A stretch of DNA of 64,000 nucleotides from NCBI RefSeq assembly GCF_013415305.1, contig NZ_JACBXU010000001.1, positions 1,674,001-1,738,000 of the forward strand, written 5' to 3'. The DNA is from Pantoea sp. WMus005. Lineage in GTDB: Bacteria; Pseudomonadota; Gammaproteobacteria; Enterobacterales; Enterobacteriaceae. The stretch's first letter is position 1; every line of letters starts with the position of its first letter. This document shows, one piece after another, positions 51,328-64,000 of the stretch. The notes under the pieces were generated by a model. That model was given only the letters and a program-made list of their open reading frames with translations. It had not been told where the DNA came from and searched no databases. A program made the position numbers and the translations under genes.

Positions 51328-52671
51328 TCAGCGGTAGCGTTTTGTCGGGCTATTTTGATCCTGCTCAGCCAGCCAGCTTAGCTTTTCACCAATCTTACCC
51401 TCAAGCCCGCGTTGGGTTGGCGTGTAATAGCGCGTGCTGGCCAGTTCCCTGGGAAAATAGACTTCACCGGCGGCATAGGCATTGGTTTCGTCATGGGCAT
51501 AACGATACTCTTTGCCCAGCCCCATCTCTTTCATCAGCTTAGTCGGCGCGTTGCGCAGATGTTCCGGCACATCGTAATCGGGATGGTCGCGTGCATCACG
51601 CATCGCGGCTTTAAACGCGTTGTAGACCGCATTACTTTTCGGCGCACAGGCCAGATAAACAATGGCCTGAGCGATGGCGCGTTCCCCTTCTGCCGGACCG
51701 ACGCGCGTGAAGCAATCCCAGGCTGCAATCGCCACCTGCATACCACGCGGATCGGCATTGCCGACATCTTCCGAGGCGATAGCCAGCAACCGGCGTGCCA
51801 CATAGAGCGGATCGCCGCCCGCAGTGATGATGCGCGCATACCAGTAGAGCGCCGCATCGGGCGCGGAGCCACGTACTGATTTGTGCAAAGCCGAAATCAG
51901 ATCGTAAAAACGATCGCCTTTATTATCAAAACGCGCGGATCGCTCACCCGAGACTTCGTTAAGTAACTGCGGCGTCAGTTCACGCTGACCCGAGTCGGTG
52001 ATTTCGGCCATATCCGCCATCATTTCCAGCGTATTCAGTGCCCGGCGTGCATCACCATTAACCAGTTCAGCAATCATCCTGCGGGTGTTATCTGGCAGCA
52101 CAATGTCACTGTCGCCATAACCCCGCGCGTTATCCTGCATCGCCTGATCCAGCACCTGCTCTATATCTTCGAGCGTGAGTGACTTCAGCAGGTAAACGCG
52201 GGCGCGGGACAGCAAGGCGGAGTTAAGTTCAAAAGAGGGGTTTTCGGTGGTCGCACCAATAAAAGTAATGGTGCCATCTTCAATATGGGGAAGAAAAGCA
52301 TCCTGCTGGCTCTTGTTAAACCGATGGACCTCATCCACAAACAGGATCGTACGCCGCCCGGCGTTTTTATTCTGTCTGGCGCGCTCAATCGCCTCACGGA
52401 TCTCTTTGACGCCTGAGGTAACAGCTGAGATACGCTCGACATCGGCATTACCGTAATGGGCGATGATCTCAGCCAGCGTAGTCTTGCCAGTCCCAGGCGG
52501 TCCCCACAGGATCATTGAATGCAGGTGCCCTGCTTCAATCGCGCGTGGCAGAGGTTTGCCCGCGCCCAGCAAATGCTGCTGACCAATATACTGTTTCAAT
52601 GTTTCTGGCCGCATACGCGCGGCCAGAGGTTTGAAATTCTCGGTGGAAAAATCCAGGGACAGGTTACTCAC
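51328..52671 (-). CDS. rarA: Replication-associated recombination protein A
   Basis: AAA+ ATPase of the RarA/MgsA/WRNIP1 family acting at stalled replication forks, with similarity to clamp-loader subunits. The 447-residue protein has Walker [10 protein letters not shown], Walker [20 protein letters not shown], sensor 1 [14 protein letters not shown], arginine-finger region [10 protein letters not shown] and the C-terminal tetramer domain ending [12 protein letters not shown]. It lies 7 bp behind lolA on the same strand, as in E. coli, so the two are co-transcribed. Confidence 0.95.
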   Translation of the reverse strand: MSNLSLDFSTENFKPLAARMRPETLKQYIGQQHLLGAGKPLPRAIEAGHLHSMILWGPPGTGKTTLAEIIAHYGNADVERISAVTSGVKEIREAIERARQNKNAGRRTILFVDEVHRFNKSQQDAFLPHIEDGTITFIGATTENPSFELNSALLSRARVYLLKSLTLEDIEQVLDQAMQDNARGYGDSDIVLPDNTRRMIAELVNGDARRALNTLEMMADMAEITDSGQRELTPQLLNEVSGERSARFDNKGDRFYDLISALHKSVRGSAPDAALYWYARIITAGGDPLYVARRLLAIASEDVGNADPRGMQVAIAAWDCFTRVGPAEGERAIAQAIVYLACAPKSNAVYNAFKAAMRDARDHPDYDVPEHLRNAPTKLMKEMGLGKEYRYAHDETNAYAAGEVYFPRELASTRYYTPTQRGLEGKIGEKLSWLAEQDQNSPTKRYR

Positions 52672-52678
52672 CGTGACC

Positions 52679-53290
52679 TCACTGACGTTGGTCGTCCACC
52701 GTCACGCCTTTTGGCGGTGTGAACGTGAATTTATCCGGACTGATAGCGCCATTCTGCTGGCTTTTCAGCTGGTAATCGCTGCGCTGACCATCCTGCTCGA
52801 TAGCACTGAAGCGATTAATGGTTCCGCTGGACGTCACCTGGATAGTGAACTGTTTCAGGTTGCCGTCACTGTTTTTCGGTGTCAGTTCGAAATTGTCACC
52901 CTGCTGTTTGATGTTGTACTGCTTCCAGTCGTTTGACTGGTTACGGGCAATCAGCATAAACGGCGTGTTGCTGGTCGCATTCTGCAAAAGGCTTACTGTC
53001 GCCTGCTCAACAAACGGATTGTAGAACCACAGCGATTTACCGTCGGAAATGATAATGCTTTCGTCCGGCGCGGTCATATGCCAGTTAAACAGGCTGGGAC
53101 GTTTTACCCACAATTCACCTTCGCCGTCCTGCACATTCGCGCCGCTGCTGTCGGTCACTTTTTGGGTGAAGCTGGCGTGGAAGCTGCTGACCTTGTTCAG
53201 GCGCTGTTGCAGATCACTGGAAGCATCAGCCAATATGCTGGCTGAAGAAAAGGTGGCCAACAGGCCCAGAGCGATTATGCGTAATTTCAT
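52679..53290 (-). CDS. lolA: Outer membrane lipoprotein carrier protein LolA
   Basis: Periplasmic chaperone that carries lipoproteins from LolCDE to LolB. The 203-residue precursor has a signal peptide ([20 protein letters not shown], then ADAS) and the open beta-barrel domain with [42 protein letters not shown] and [14 protein letters not shown] 53290 is chosen because the longer frame begins with a TTG at 53299; GAAG lies just upstream. Between ftsK and rarA, as in E. coli. Confidence 0.96.
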   Translation of the reverse strand: MKLRIIALGLLATFSSASILADASSDLQQRLNKVSSFHASFTQKVTDSSGANVQDGEGELWVKRPSLFNWHMTAPDESIIISDGKSLWFYNPFVEQATVSLLQNATSNTPFMLIARNQSNDWKQYNIKQQGDNFELTPKNSDGNLKQFTIQVTSSGTINRFSAIEQDGQRSDYQLKSQQNGAISPDKFTFTPPKGVTVDDQRQ

Positions 53291-53409
53291 CTGCTTCAAT
53301 TCCTTATTTAAACGTTCCCATGGATAACTGCATTAAGCCTGGTCGCCGCTCCGCCATCAGAACAGAGGAAAAAACCGAAAGCTGATTCAGATATGGGGCT
53401 TAACCGTAT

Positions 53410-53438
53410 AAAAACAATGAGCCAGTCGGAACTGGCTC
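53410..53438 (-). terminator. Intrinsic terminator of ftsK
   Basis: GAGCCAGT (53419-53426), CGGA loop, ACTGGCTC (53431-53438), with an A-rich run 53410-53417 that gives T on the minus strand. It lies 30 bp past the ftsK stop. Confidence 0.8.
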
Positions 53439-53467
53439 AGTGAGTAATGTTTCAAAACATTTAACCG

Positions 53468-56400
53468 CTACATATCGTGTGGCGGCGGCGACAGCACTTC
53501 ACGGTTACCATTGTGGCCTGGTGCAGAAACGATACCCTGCGCTTCCATCTGCTCAATGATACGTGCCGCACGGTTATAACCGATGCGGAACTGACGCTGA
53601 ACGCCTGAAATTGACGCACGACGTTTATCAACCACAAAGCCGACTGCCTGATCGAACAGCGGATCAAGCTCTTCATCACTGTCAATGCCACCGGCATTTT
53701 CGCTCTCTTCGCCCGCCGTAATGCTGTCGATATATTGCGGACGCCCACGTGCCTTCCAGTCCTGAACCACGGCATGGACTTCCTGGTCACGAACAAATGC
53801 GCCGTGAACACGAATCGGCAATGAGGAGTTTGGCGGCATGTAGAGCATGTCACCCATACCCAACAGTGACTCTGCGCCGCCCTGATCGAGAATAGTACGG
53901 GAGTCAATCTTGCTCGAAACGGTAAAGGCGATACGCGTCGGGATGTTTGCTTTGATCAGACCGGTAATCACGTCTACCGATGGACGCTGTGTGGCCAGCA
54001 CCAGATGGATACCCGCAGCACGGGCTTTCTGTGCCAGGCGCGCAATCAGCTCTTCCACCTTTTTACCTACTGCCATGATCAGGTCGGCAAACTCATCGAC
54101 CATCACGACGATATAAGGCAGTTTTTCCAGGACCGGCGGCGTCATATCCATGCTGTCGCCCGGCTTCCAGAATGGATCCGGAATAGGACGCCCCATCGCT
54201 TCAGCCTGTTCCACTTTTTCGTTGTAACCGGCCAGATTACGCACGCCCAGCGCCGACATCAGCTTATAGCGACGTTCCATTTCACCGACGCTCCAGCGCA
54301 GCGCATTGGCCGCATCTTTCATGTCTGTGACGACTTCAGTCAGCAGGTGCGGAATACCTTCATAGACCGACAGCTCCAGCATTTTCGGGTCGATCATGAT
54401 AAAGCGGACTTCTTCCGGCGTCGCCTTATAGAGCATGCTGATAATCATGGCGTTCACGCCCACGGATTTACCGGAACCGGTGGTACCGGCAACCAGTAAG
54501 TGTGGCATTTTCGCCAGATCGGCCACCACCGGCTGACCCGCAATGTCTTTACCCAGCACCACAGCCAGCGGTGATGGATTGTCGCGGAATTTAGGACAGT
54601 CCAGCACTTCACGCAGATAGACAGTCTGACGATGTTTATTAGGCAGTTCCAGACCCACATAAGGCTTGCCGGGAATGACTTCTACCACACGCACCGCGAC
54701 CGTGGACAGTGAACGCGCTAAATCGCGCGACAGGTTAGAGATGCGCGCTGCTTTCACACCTGGCGCCAGATCGAGTTCAAAACGGGTGATAACCGGGCCA
54801 GGCGAGATGCCAACCACCTCAGCTTTGACACGATAATCGCCCAGACGCGATTCAACCAGACGGGCTGTCTGCTCCAGCGAGAACATATCAACCGGCTCTT
54901 CCTCGACAGGAGGCGCGGTCAACAGATCCAGCGAAGGCAGTGGCGTGGAGGGCTTCTCCAGCGGCTGCTCATGACGCATCAGGAACGGATGAATCAGGCT
55001 GTCGTGCAGTGAAGGTTTCGCTTCTTCCACCGGCTGAACCGGTGCTGCAGCTGGCGAGCCATAAGCGGGCGCTGCAGGCGCAGCATAAACCGGTTCGGCT
55101 GGTGCTGAAGGTGCACTGTAGGCAGGCTCTGCCGGCGCAAAACTGGCAGGCGCAGGCACCTGAGCAGGTGCCTGCGGTTGTGAAACCTCACTTACCTGCT
55201 GCCACGGTTCGTGTGAAACCGCAGGGGCTTCCGGCTCTGGCGTCGCAGCAATGGTAAACAGCGGCTCAGACGGACCGTCATCCACCAGATCTTTCATCGG
55301 TGAAAAATCAAATGCAGAGGCGGTATCAATATTAAATACTGGCTCTTTTCTGACTTCCGGCTCATAGCGCTGCTGCTGCTGATCGGCGAACTGACGCGCC
55401 AGGGCATCCTGCTGCTGCGCATCCTGCTCATCTTCCTCGTCCTGCCGCCAGCTGGTGCCATAGCGCTGCTGCTGTTCAGACTGGAAAGCCTGACGCAGTT
55501 CAGCCTGTTGCAGCGCTTCTTCAGTATCAGGTGCAGTGGAAACCGATCCAGCCGGAACCGTTTCACTTCCTTCCGTTTTGGCTTTCTCTTCAGCCATGCG
55601 CTGAGAAGGCAACTTAATGCCATAAGAGGCCAGCTCACGTCGTGTAGGCAATTTTACCGGATTCGGACGCGGCAGTGCCGGACCGATACCCTGTTTAACC
55701 TGCGGGTTGAGAGAAGTTTCAGGCGCTAAATCGAACACGGGTGCTGTACGCGTTGTCGCCTGAGCTGCCGTTGCAGCAACGGCGGCCGCAGCTGCAGGAG
55801 CCGCAGGGACTGCTGGCGTGTCACGCCAGTTCCCCATTTTAGGTTCGTCCTCGTCGTAAGCACTAAACGACGGCGCAACCGGCGCGTCGTCCGGCATTTC
55901 AAAGTGATAACGCGGTGATGAGGTCACAGGGGCAGAAGCACTCTGAGCCGGAGTCGGAGCAGTCGCTGCACCATAGGATGCGGGCGCGCTCTGTTCGGCC
56001 GCAGTTGCAGGTTGTGCCGTCGGCGATGCAGGCATTGCTGCAGGAGCAGAAGCCGTAAACGCAGGAACAGCAGACGCTGCAACAGCGGCAGGAGCAGGTG
56101 TTACCGGAGCGAGAGTCACCTCTGCGGCTTCCGCAGTTGCCGCTACCGCCGCACTGGTTGCAGCTGCCGCTTTAGCCAGTAACGGATCGGGCTGTGACGG
56201 CGCAGACTCAGGGGTTGCACGTGGGGCTGAAAGCAGCACATCATCATCGTGATCGGCCGCATGCAGCTCAGGGACATCCGCGTATTCACGTGCGTCCTGC
56301 TCATCATCCTCTTCCTGCCAGGGTTCATCGTGACGTGAGCGGTTGCTGGCAAACGTCAGCACACCCATCACCACGCCACCAATTCTTTCTGCGATGGTGA

Positions 56401-56950
56401 GCCATGACCAGCCCGTGTAAAGGGTAATGCCCGCCGCCCAGACGCAAAGCAGCATCAGCGTGCCGCCAGCCGGACTGAACCAGGGGGCAATTGCATTACT
56501 CACCAGGCTGCCAATCACGCCACCCGACGCGAAGTACCAGATATCATCGGCGTTCAGCGCCGCCATACCACAGGTCGTCACCACCAGCGCAAGGACGCCA
56601 ATTAAGCGTAGCCCAACGGCAAAGTAGTCAAAGTAGTCCTGGCTGTCGCGCTGACGGAAAGCAATCCAGCACAGACCCAGGATGACGGGAGGAATGGCGT
56701 ACGCCATCACACCAAAGATGAAGAGTAAGGTGTCAGCCAGCCAGGCACCAACGCTGCCGCCGATATTATGGATAGGTTCATGCCAGGCCGTTTGCGACCA
56801 GCTTGGGTCGGAAGGGTTAAAACTGACCAGTGAAACCATCAGGTAGATGGCAAACAGCGCCACCAGAATAAGCAACGCTTCAAGCAGACGACGTCCACTG
56901 CTCAGCGATTGTAACGAAACGTCTTTATCTTCTGTATATTCCTGGCTCAA
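53468..56950 (-). CDS. ftsK: DNA translocase FtsK
   Basis: Links cell division to chromosome segregation: the N-terminal membrane part joins the divisome, and the C-terminal motor pumps DNA and activates XerCD at dif. The 1160-residue protein has four to five N-terminal membrane helices (to about residue 200), a long linker rich in Ala, Pro, Gln and Glu, the RecA-like motor with Walker [13 protein letters not shown] and Walker [15 protein letters not shown], and the gamma winged helix ([20 protein letters not shown]) that reads KOPS. The start is TTG 56950 ([12 protein letters not shown] follows, GGAGAG upstream), as homologues align there; a second TTG at 56998 lies in the lrp terminator. 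Confidence 0.96.
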   Translation of the reverse strand: MSQEYTEDKDVSLQSLSSGRRLLEALLILVALFAIYLMVSLVSFNPSDPSWSQTAWHEPIHNIGGSVGAWLADTLLFIFGVMAYAIPPVILGLCWIAFRQRDSQDYFDYFAVGLRLIGVLALVVTTCGMAALNADDIWYFASGGVIGSLVSNAIAPWFSPAGGTLMLLCVWAAGITLYTGWSWLTIAERIGGVVMGVLTFASNRSRHDEPWQEEDDEQDAREYADVPELHAADHDDDVLLSAPRATPESAPSQPDPLLAKAAAATSAAVAATAEAAEVTLAPVTPAPAAVAASAVPAFTASAPAAMPASPTAQPATAAEQSAPASYGAATAPTPAQSASAPVTSSPRYHFEMPDDAPVAPSFSAYDEDEPKMGNWRDTPAVPAAPAAAAAVAATAAQATTRTAPVFDLAPETSLNPQVKQGIGPALPRPNPVKLPTRRELASYGIKLPSQRMAEEKAKTEGSETVPAGSVSTAPDTEEALQQAELRQAFQSEQQQRYGTSWRQDEEDEQDAQQQDALARQFADQQQQRYEPEVRKEPVFNIDTASAFDFSPMKDLVDDGPSEPLFTIAATPEPEAPAVSHEPWQQVSEVSQPQAPAQVPAPASFAPAEPAYSAPSAPAEPVYAAPAAPAYGSPAAAPVQPVEEAKPSLHDSLIHPFLMRHEQPLEKPSTPLPSLDLLTAPPVEEEPVDMFSLEQTARLVESRLGDYRVKAEVVGISPGPVITRFELDLAPGVKAARISNLSRDLARSLSTVAVRVVEVIPGKPYVGLELPNKHRQTVYLREVLDCPKFRDNPSPLAVVLGKDIAGQPVVADLAKMPHLLVAGTTGSGKSVGVNAMIISMLYKATPEEVRFIMIDPKMLELSVYEGIPHLLTEVVTDMKDAANALRWSVGEMERRYKLMSALGVRNLAGYNEKVEQAEAMGRPIPDPFWKPGDSMDMTPPVLEKLPYIVVMVDEFADLIMAVGKKVEELIARLAQKARAAGIHLVLATQRPSVDVITGLIKANIPTRIAFTVSSKIDSRTILDQGGAESLLGMGDMLYMPPNSSLPIRVHGAFVRDQEVHAVVQDWKARGRPQYIDSITAGEESENAGGIDSDEELDPLFDQAVGFVVDKRRASISGVQRQFRIGYNRAARIIEQMEAQGIVSAPGHNGNREVLSPPPHDM

Positions 56951-56989
56951 GAGGACTCTCCAGGTGCCTGTAAAGTAAGAAGCAACAGC

Positions 56990-57005
56990 GTCGGGCAAGC
57001 CCGAC
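56990..57005 (-). terminator. Terminator-like hairpin between lrp and ftsK
   Basis: GTCGGGC (56990-56996), AA, GCCCGAC (56999-57005), followed on the minus strand by a T-rich GCTGTTGCTTCTTACTTT. Probably ends most lrp transcripts before ftsK. Confidence 0.6.
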
Positions 57006-57068
57006 GCTGATCCTGTATGAATTCACAGGAGTGTACCGAAATCTCACAGGTTTTGCACCTGCCCCGCA

Positions 57069-57563
57069 TCAGCGAGTTTTGATCACCAGTCGATTGCTCT
57101 GTTTGACCTCTTCCATCACCACATAAGTTCGCGTGTCGTTTACGCCCGGCAGGCGCAACAGGGTTTCACCCAGGAGCTTACGATAGGCAGACATATCAGG
57201 TACGCGCGTTTTCAGCAGGTAGTCGAAATCGCCGGAAACGAGGTGACACTCTTGAGTTTCCTCAAGTTTTTGCACAGCGGCGTTAAATTGCTCAAACACA
57301 TCCGGCGCACCACGATTCAGAGTAATCTCAACAAATACCAGCAGAGACGCATCCAGATAGTGCGGGTTCAACTGCGCGGTATAGCCAAGAATAAATCCCT
57401 GACGTTCGAGACGACGCACGCGCTCAAGACATGGCGTAGGCGATAAGCCTACGCGTTTGGAAAGCTCTACGTTTGAAATGCGACCATCTTTCTGAAGTTC
57501 ATTCAGAATGTTCCTGTCAATTCTGTCGAGGTCTTTCCCGGGGCGTTTCTTATTGTCTACCAT
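57069..57563 (-). CDS. lrp: Leucine-responsive regulatory protein
   Basis: Global feast/famine transcription factor responding to leucine. The 164-residue protein is almost identical to E. coli Lrp: N-terminal helix-turn-helix (DRIDRNILNELQKDGRISNV, SKRVGLSPTPCLERVRRLER) and the RAM effector domain (HLVSGDFDYLLKTRVPDMSA). ATG 57563 gives MVDNKKRPGKDLD like E. coli; the frame extends to a GTG at 57602. It is divergent from trxB over a 520-bp gap and lies upstream of ftsK. Confidence 0.98.
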   Translation of the reverse strand: MVDNKKRPGKDLDRIDRNILNELQKDGRISNVELSKRVGLSPTPCLERVRRLERQGFILGYTAQLNPHYLDASLLVFVEITLNRGAPDVFEQFNAAVQKLEETQECHLVSGDFDYLLKTRVPDMSAYRKLLGETLLRLPGVNDTRTYVVMEEVKQSNRLVIKTR

Positions 57564-59052
<1,489 letters not shown>

Positions 59053-59081
59053 GTTGTTAACCCTCTGATCTTAAATGTTCC

Positions 59082-59109
59082 AGGCGACGGTTTTTCCGTC
59101 GCCTTTTTT
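59082..59109 (+). terminator. Intrinsic terminator of trxB
   Basis: AGGCGACGG (59082-59090), TTTTT loop, CCGTCGCCT (59096-59104), then T run. Confidence 0.9.
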
Positions 59110-59195
59110 ATTGCTGTCATGCTAGATTCTTGCGCCTGAAGAGATGGAAATGTCTTTCCATTTTCCCCCATCATCGACATTTATCATGGTCTCGC

Positions 59196-60965
59196 ATGGA
59201 CAAATCGCGGCAGCAGCATCTTACCCGCTGGCTTCGTCAGCAACGTCATTTCGCCGGTCGCTGGTTGCGACTCAACACGCTGCTGGGCATGGCGAGTGCA
59301 CTGCTGATCATTGCCCAGGCCGGTTTACTGGCCTCGCTGCTCCAGGCGCTGATTATTGAGCAGCAACCACGTGAAACCCTGACGATCAGCATTCTGCTAT
59401 TACTGCTCTGTTTTGTGTTCCGTGCCCTGATTAACTACGCCCGGGAACTCACCGGCTATCGAGCCGGGCAGGCGATTCGCCAGGCTTTACGTCAGCGAGT
59501 TCTGGACCGTTTATCTGATCTGGGCCCGGCGTGGATTCAGGGAAAGCCAGCCGGTAGCTGGGCAACCCTGCTGCTGGAGCAGATTGAAGAGATGCAGGAG
59601 TATTACGCCCGCTATCTGCCACAGATGACGCTGGCGGCACTGATCCCCTGCTGCATTCTGCTGACTATTTTTCCGCTGAACTGGACGGCAGGTCTGATCC
59701 TCTTTGCCACCGCACCGTTAATTCCGCTGTTTATGGCGCTCGTCGGAATGGGTGCGGCCGAGGCCAACCGCAGAAACTTCCTGGTGCTGGCCCGTCTGAG
59801 CGGTAACTTTCTTGACCGTCTGCGCGGCAGAGAGACGTTGAGGCTGTTTCATCGTGGTGAAGCAGAGCAGCAGGCCGTTGCCGCTGCCACCACCGATTTT
59901 CGCCAGCGCACCATGGAAGTGCTGCGCTTAGCCTTTCTCTCCTCCGCCGTACTTGAGTTTTTTGCCTCGTTAGCGATCGCCGTGGTGGCAGTCTATTTTG
60001 GCTTCTCCTATCTGGGCGAATTACATTTCGGCGATTATGGCCGGGGCGTAACGCTGTTTGCCGGCTTCCTGGTGCTGATCCTCGCCCCGGAATTTTTCCA
60101 GCCACTGCGCGATCTCGGTGCGTTTTATCACGCCAAAGCTCAGGCGGTGGGCGGTGCCGATGCGCTTGAAGCCTTTATGCAGGCGACGCCCGACGCTGCA
60201 CCGCAGAAAGGCCAGCGCCCTTTCACTACGGATCGCGCAATCGCGCTAATCGCTGATGATCTGTGTGTCTGCGCACCCGATGGACAGGTGCTGTGCGGCC
60301 CGCTCACTTTTACTGTTGCCGCGGGTGAGCAGATTGCACTGGTCGGTCAAAGCGGGGCGGGTAAAACGGCCCTGATGAATGCTCTGCTCGGGTTTCTGCC
60401 TTATCAGGGCTCGCTGAAAGCCAATGGCGTTGAACTGCGCGATATACACCGGAGCGACTGGCATCAGCAACTGAGTTGGGTAGGACAGAATCCTCAGTTA
60501 CCGGCCAACACATTGCGCGACAACATCGTGATGAATGCCGCCTGGGATGGCGATCGCTTTGCAGCGCTGCTGGAATCATGTGGCATCAACGAGTTCCTGC
60601 CGCGTCTGCCTCAGGGCATTGAGACCCAGCCTGGCGATGGCGGTAATAAGCTGTCGGTGGGCCAGGCGCAGCGGATCGCGGTCGCACGTGCCCTCTATAA
60701 ACCCTCACATTTTTTGCTGCTCGATGAACCGGCAGCCAGCCTGGATGCACTCAGCGAACGTCATGTGATGCTGGCGCTGAATGAGGCGGCAGCGCGGCAG
60801 ACCACGCTGATGATTACTCATCAGATCGATACGCTGAGTCGCTGGCAGACCCTTTGGGTGATGGAAGCGGGTAAGCTGGTGCAACAGGGTAACTGGCAGC
60901 AGCTGTCACAACAGCCAGGTGCCTTTAGTGAGATGCTGAAGCATCGTCAACAGGAGATCCGCTGA
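59196..60965 (+). CDS. cydD: ABC transporter CydD, thiol exporter for cytochrome bd assembly
   Basis: Half of the CydDC heterodimer, which exports glutathione and cysteine to the periplasm and is needed to assemble cytochrome bd. The 589-residue protein has an N-terminal six-helix domain (GPAWIQGKPAGSWATLLLEQ, YYARYLPQMTL, MALVGMGAAEANRRNF) and an ATPase domain with Walker A GQSGAGKT, the QNPQLPANTLRDN Q-loop, signature LSVGQAQR and Walker B LLLDEPAASLD. ATG 59196 matches the homologue start MNKSRQ; the frame opens 22 residues earlier. No strong ribosome binding site. Overlaps cydC by one base (TGATG). Confidence 0.95.
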   Translation: MDKSRQQHLTRWLRQQRHFAGRWLRLNTLLGMASALLIIAQAGLLASLLQALIIEQQPRETLTISILLLLLCFVFRALINYARELTGYRAGQAIRQALRQRVLDRLSDLGPAWIQGKPAGSWATLLLEQIEEMQEYYARYLPQMTLAALIPCCILLTIFPLNWTAGLILFATAPLIPLFMALVGMGAAEANRRNFLVLARLSGNFLDRLRGRETLRLFHRGEAEQQAVAAATTDFRQRTMEVLRLAFLSSAVLEFFASLAIAVVAVYFGFSYLGELHFGDYGRGVTLFAGFLVLILAPEFFQPLRDLGAFYHAKAQAVGGADALEAFMQATPDAAPQKGQRPFTTDRAIALIADDLCVCAPDGQVLCGPLTFTVAAGEQIALVGQSGAGKTALMNALLGFLPYQGSLKANGVELRDIHRSDWHQQLSWVGQNPQLPANTLRDNIVMNAAWDGDRFAALLESCGINEFLPRLPQGIETQPGDGGNKLSVGQAQRIAVARALYKPSHFLLLDEPAASLDALSERHVMLALNEAAARQTTLMITHQIDTLSRWQTLWVMEAGKLVQQGNWQQLSQQPGAFSEMLKHRQQEIR

Positions 60966-62695
60966 TGTCCGCCTTGCGTCCTTTTCTTCGTCTCTGGCTG
61001 CGCCACCCTTTTCGCCTGGCGCTGGGCATCCTGCTGGCGATTGTCACCCTGCTGGCCAGCATCGGCCTGCTGACGCTATCAGGCTGGTTTCTGGCCGCCT
61101 CGTCAGTGGCAGGTGTTGCTGGTCTCTATACCTTTAACTACATGTTGCCTGCGGCAGGCGTTCGGGGGGCAGCCATTATCCGCACCGCCGCACGCTATGC
61201 TGAACGGCTGGTCAGCCACGATGCGACGTTCAGGGTGCTTCAGCATCTGCGGGTCCACACGTTCAGCCGCCTGATGGCTCTTTCACCGGGCCAGCTTTCG
61301 CGGTTCCGACAGGCGGACCTGCTCAACCGCTTCGTGGCTGATGTCGACACGCTGGATCATCTCTATCTGCGCGTTATCTCGCCGCTGATGGGCGCATTGG
61401 TCGTGATTATCGTGGTCACCATCGGGATGAGTTTTATTGATCTTCAGCTGGCACTGACGCTGGGTGGCATCATGCTGTGTACACTGGTCCTGATGCCCGC
61501 CCTTTTTTATCGTCTCGGTTCACCGGCAGGTGTCGCTATTGCTCAGAGCCGCGCCCGCTGGCGCTTACAGCTGATGCTGTGGCTGGCGGCTCAGGCTGAA
61601 CTGACTTTATACGGTGCCTCACAGGGCTGGCGTCAGCAACTTGATGAAGATGAACAGCGCTGGCAACAGGCACAGAACCAGCAACAGCGTTTGCAGGCCA
61701 CGGCACAAAGCCTGCTACTGTTGGTCAGCGGTGCAACGGTCACACTTCTGCTCTGGCTCAGTGCCGCAACCATTAGTGAACAGCAGTTGCCCGGTTCGCT
61801 GATTGCCCTGGTGGTGTTTTGCGCCCTGGCTGCCTTCGAGGCACTGGCACCGGTAGCAGGAGCCTTCCTGCCCATGTCACAGGTGATAAACGCCGCTCAG
61901 CGGGTCAATGACATTATCGATCAGTCTCCCGCGATCGCTTTCCCGGCACAGTCAGATGCCCGGCCAGGACCTCTCTCGGTCGATATCGATCAGCTCGACT
62001 TCAGCTACCCTGACCGTTCGGATAAGGTGCTGAACGGCTGTACGCTTAAGGTAGCGGCCGGTGAACACATTGCGCTGCTGGGACCGACCGGCTGCGGGAA
62101 ATCAACACTGCTGGCACTGTTAACGCGTGGCTGGGAGAGCCAGCGCGGCGTTATCAGCCTGAATGCTCTGCCAGTCATCACATGGTCAGAGCCCGCATTG
62201 CGCCAGCGCATCAGCGTAGTGACTCAGCGTGTTCACCTCTTCAGTCAGAGTCTGCGCGATAACTTACTGCTGGCTTGCCCCGGTGCCAGCGATGAGCAGT
62301 TATGCCGCGTGCTGAACGACGTCGGCCTGCAGCGCCTGCTTGAAAACCAGGAAGGTTTAAACGCCTGGATGGGAGAAGGGGGTCGCCCGTTATCGGGTGG
62401 CGAACTGCGTCGTCTGGCGCTGGCGCGTGCGTTACTGCATAACGGCGATCTCTGGCTGCTGGATGAACCTACCGAAGGGCTGGATGCCACCACCGAGCAA
62501 CATATCCTTGCCCTGCTGCAGCGGCTGATCGCCGGAAAGACCGTCATCATGGTCACTCATCGCCTCAGCGGCCTGGAGCAGATGGATCGCATCTGCGTGA
62601 TGGATAATGGTGCCATTGTTGAACAGGGTAGCCATGCGGAATTAATCTCAAAAGCGGGTCGCTACTGGCGTTTCCGGCAACGTATTGCGTTATAG
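60965..62695 (+). CDS. cydC: ABC transporter CydC, thiol exporter for cytochrome bd assembly
   Basis: Partner half-transporter of CydD. The 576-residue protein has the membrane domain with LLTLSGWFLAASSVAGVAGL, NRFVADVDTLDHLYLRVI and a haem-linked region in E. coli, then the ATPase domain with Walker A GPTGCGKST, Q-loop VTQRVHLFSQSLRDNL, signature LSGGELRRLALARALL and Walker B WLLDEPTEGLD with H-loop VTHRLSG. GGAG overlaps the end of cydD. Start and stop overlap (TGATG) imply translational coupling. Followed 33 bp later by aat. Confidence 0.96.
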   Translation: MSALRPFLRLWLRHPFRLALGILLAIVTLLASIGLLTLSGWFLAASSVAGVAGLYTFNYMLPAAGVRGAAIIRTAARYAERLVSHDATFRVLQHLRVHTFSRLMALSPGQLSRFRQADLLNRFVADVDTLDHLYLRVISPLMGALVVIIVVTIGMSFIDLQLALTLGGIMLCTLVLMPALFYRLGSPAGVAIAQSRARWRLQLMLWLAAQAELTLYGASQGWRQQLDEDEQRWQQAQNQQQRLQATAQSLLLLVSGATVTLLLWLSAATISEQQLPGSLIALVVFCALAAFEALAPVAGAFLPMSQVINAAQRVNDIIDQSPAIAFPAQSDARPGPLSVDIDQLDFSYPDRSDKVLNGCTLKVAAGEHIALLGPTGCGKSTLLALLTRGWESQRGVISLNALPVITWSEPALRQRISVVTQRVHLFSQSLRDNLLLACPGASDEQLCRVLNDVGLQRLLENQEGLNAWMGEGGRPLSGGELRRLALARALLHNGDLWLLDEPTEGLDATTEQHILALLQRLIAGKTVIMVTHRLSGLEQMDRICVMDNGAIVEQGSHAELISKAGRYWRFRQRIAL

Positions 62696-62728
62696 TCTTA
62701 GCGAAATGCTGATGAGTAACTTAACGCG

Positions 62729-63421
62729 ATGAGACTGGTACAACTGTCACGGGAATCTCTGCAATTTCCCCCACCTGAGATGGCGCTGCGTGAGCCAAAC
62801 GGCCTGCTGGCCATGGGTGGGGATCTCTCCCCTGCCCGGCTGCTTAACGCCTATCAGCGCGGCATCTTTCCGTGGTTTTCACCTGGCGATCCGATTCTCT
62901 GGTGGTCGCCCGATCCCCGTGCAGTTCTGTTGCCCGAGCAGTTTCACCTCAGCCGCAGCATGAAACGTTTCCACAGCCGTTCGCCCTATCGGGTAACAAT
63001 GAATGAATCGTTTGATGAGGTGATTGAGGGCTGTGCCACAGGTCGCGAGGAAGGCACCTGGATCACTTTTGAGATGAAACGTGCCTGGTTGCGTTTGTAT
63101 GAGCTGGGCCACGCTCACTCCATTGAGGTGTGGGACGAGCATCAGCTGGTGGGTGGGATGTATGGGCTGGCGATGGGGCAAATCTTTTGCGGTGAATCAA
63201 TGTTCAGCCGTCAGCAGAATGCCTCCAAAACCGCACTTTGGGTATTTTGTCAGCATTTCATCCGACATCAGGGCCGTCTGCTAGATTGTCAGGTACTTAA
63301 CCCCCATACAGCGTCTTTAGGCGCGCAGGAGATCCCGCGCACGGACTATCTGCAATATGTACAAAGCCTTGCGAGCCAGCCAGTCAGCGATGGCTGCTGG
63401 CAGACACAAACGCTTTTTTAG
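62729..63421 (+). CDS. aat: Leucyl/phenylalanyl-tRNA-protein transferase
   Basis: Adds Leu or Phe from charged tRNA to N-terminal Arg or Lys of proteins, marking them for ClpAP by the N-end rule. The 230-residue protein has [37 protein letters not shown], the [18 protein letters not shown] core and [16 protein letters not shown], closely matching E. coli Aat (234). Part of the cydD-cydC-aat run; in E. coli clpA lies a little beyond infA. Ends without a clear terminator before the infA promoters. Confidence 0.96.
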   Translation: MRLVQLSRESLQFPPPEMALREPNGLLAMGGDLSPARLLNAYQRGIFPWFSPGDPILWWSPDPRAVLLPEQFHLSRSMKRFHSRSPYRVTMNESFDEVIEGCATGREEGTWITFEMKRAWLRLYELGHAHSIEVWDEHQLVGGMYGLAMGQIFCGESMFSRQQNASKTALWVFCQHFIRHQGRLLDCQVLNPHTASLGAQEIPRTDYLQYVQSLASQPVSDGCWQTQTLF

Positions 63422-63985
<564 letters not shown>

Positions 63986-64000
63986 TTTGCAGTAATCTTA

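Noticed and set aside
56951..56998. N-terminal extension of ftsK by 16 residues
   Set aside because: Starts with TTG inside a terminator-like hairpin and is absent from homologues.

Overview
The window is ordinary chromosome of a gamma-proteobacterium of the order Enterobacterales. Almost every gene matches an E. coli K-12 chromosomal gene in sequence, and the order broadly follows the K-12 block from pyrD to infA, read in the opposite direction. Several points argue against Escherichia and fit an Erwiniaceae member such as Pantoea or Erwinia: a flippase plus glycosyltransferase pair sits between pyrD and ssuEADCB, the E. coli genes dmsABC, ycaC, ycaP, ycaL and the elf fimbrial genes are absent, and OmpF has enlarged surface loops. 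The genus is an inference from gene content and protein resemblance, not a computed placement.

Layout. 1-143: start of pyrD (runs off the left edge). 278-2661: two-gene polysaccharide island (wzx-like flippase, GT2 glycosyltransferase) with about 750 bp of AT-rich non-coding DNA upstream. 3412-7673: ssuEADCB, import and desulfonation of alkanesulfonates. 7715-16230: pepN, pncB, asnS, ompF, aspC. 16295-19509: ycbL, mepK, ldtD. 19657-26948: cmoM-mukF-mukE-mukB, chained by ATGA or longer overlaps. 27074-28729: elyC and ycbJ, overlapping tail to tail. 28841-36150: ycaI/comEC, msbA, lpxK, ycaQ, ycaR, kdsB (lipid A and Kdo supply plus a DNA repair glycosylase). 36355-41845: serC, aroA, cmk, rpsA, ihfB. 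42159-48416: ycaO, focA, pflB, pflA (fermentative formate module). 48472-56950: ycaD, serS, rarA, lolA, ftsK. 57069-63985: lrp, trxB, cydD, cydC, aat, infA.

How the genes work together: chromosome segregation (MukBEF, FtsK), envelope building (MsbA, LpxK, KdsB, LolA, LdtD, MepK, ElyC, OmpF), translation (AsnS, SerS, RpsA, InfA, CmoM, Aat), anaerobic pyruvate metabolism (PflB, PflA, FocA) and cytochrome bd assembly (CydDC) dominate. I see no prophage, insertion sequence, CRISPR array, tRNA or rRNA gene. The only clearly accessory part is the pyrD-proximal polysaccharide pair. No wholly new system is obvious. The best leads are the upstream region of that pair (two identical 10-bp RcsAB-like repeats 42 bp apart), a nested hairpin ahead of ycaI/comEC, the enlarged OmpF loops, a 20-bp palindrome between pepN and pncB, and a perfect inverted repeat between pflB and pflA.
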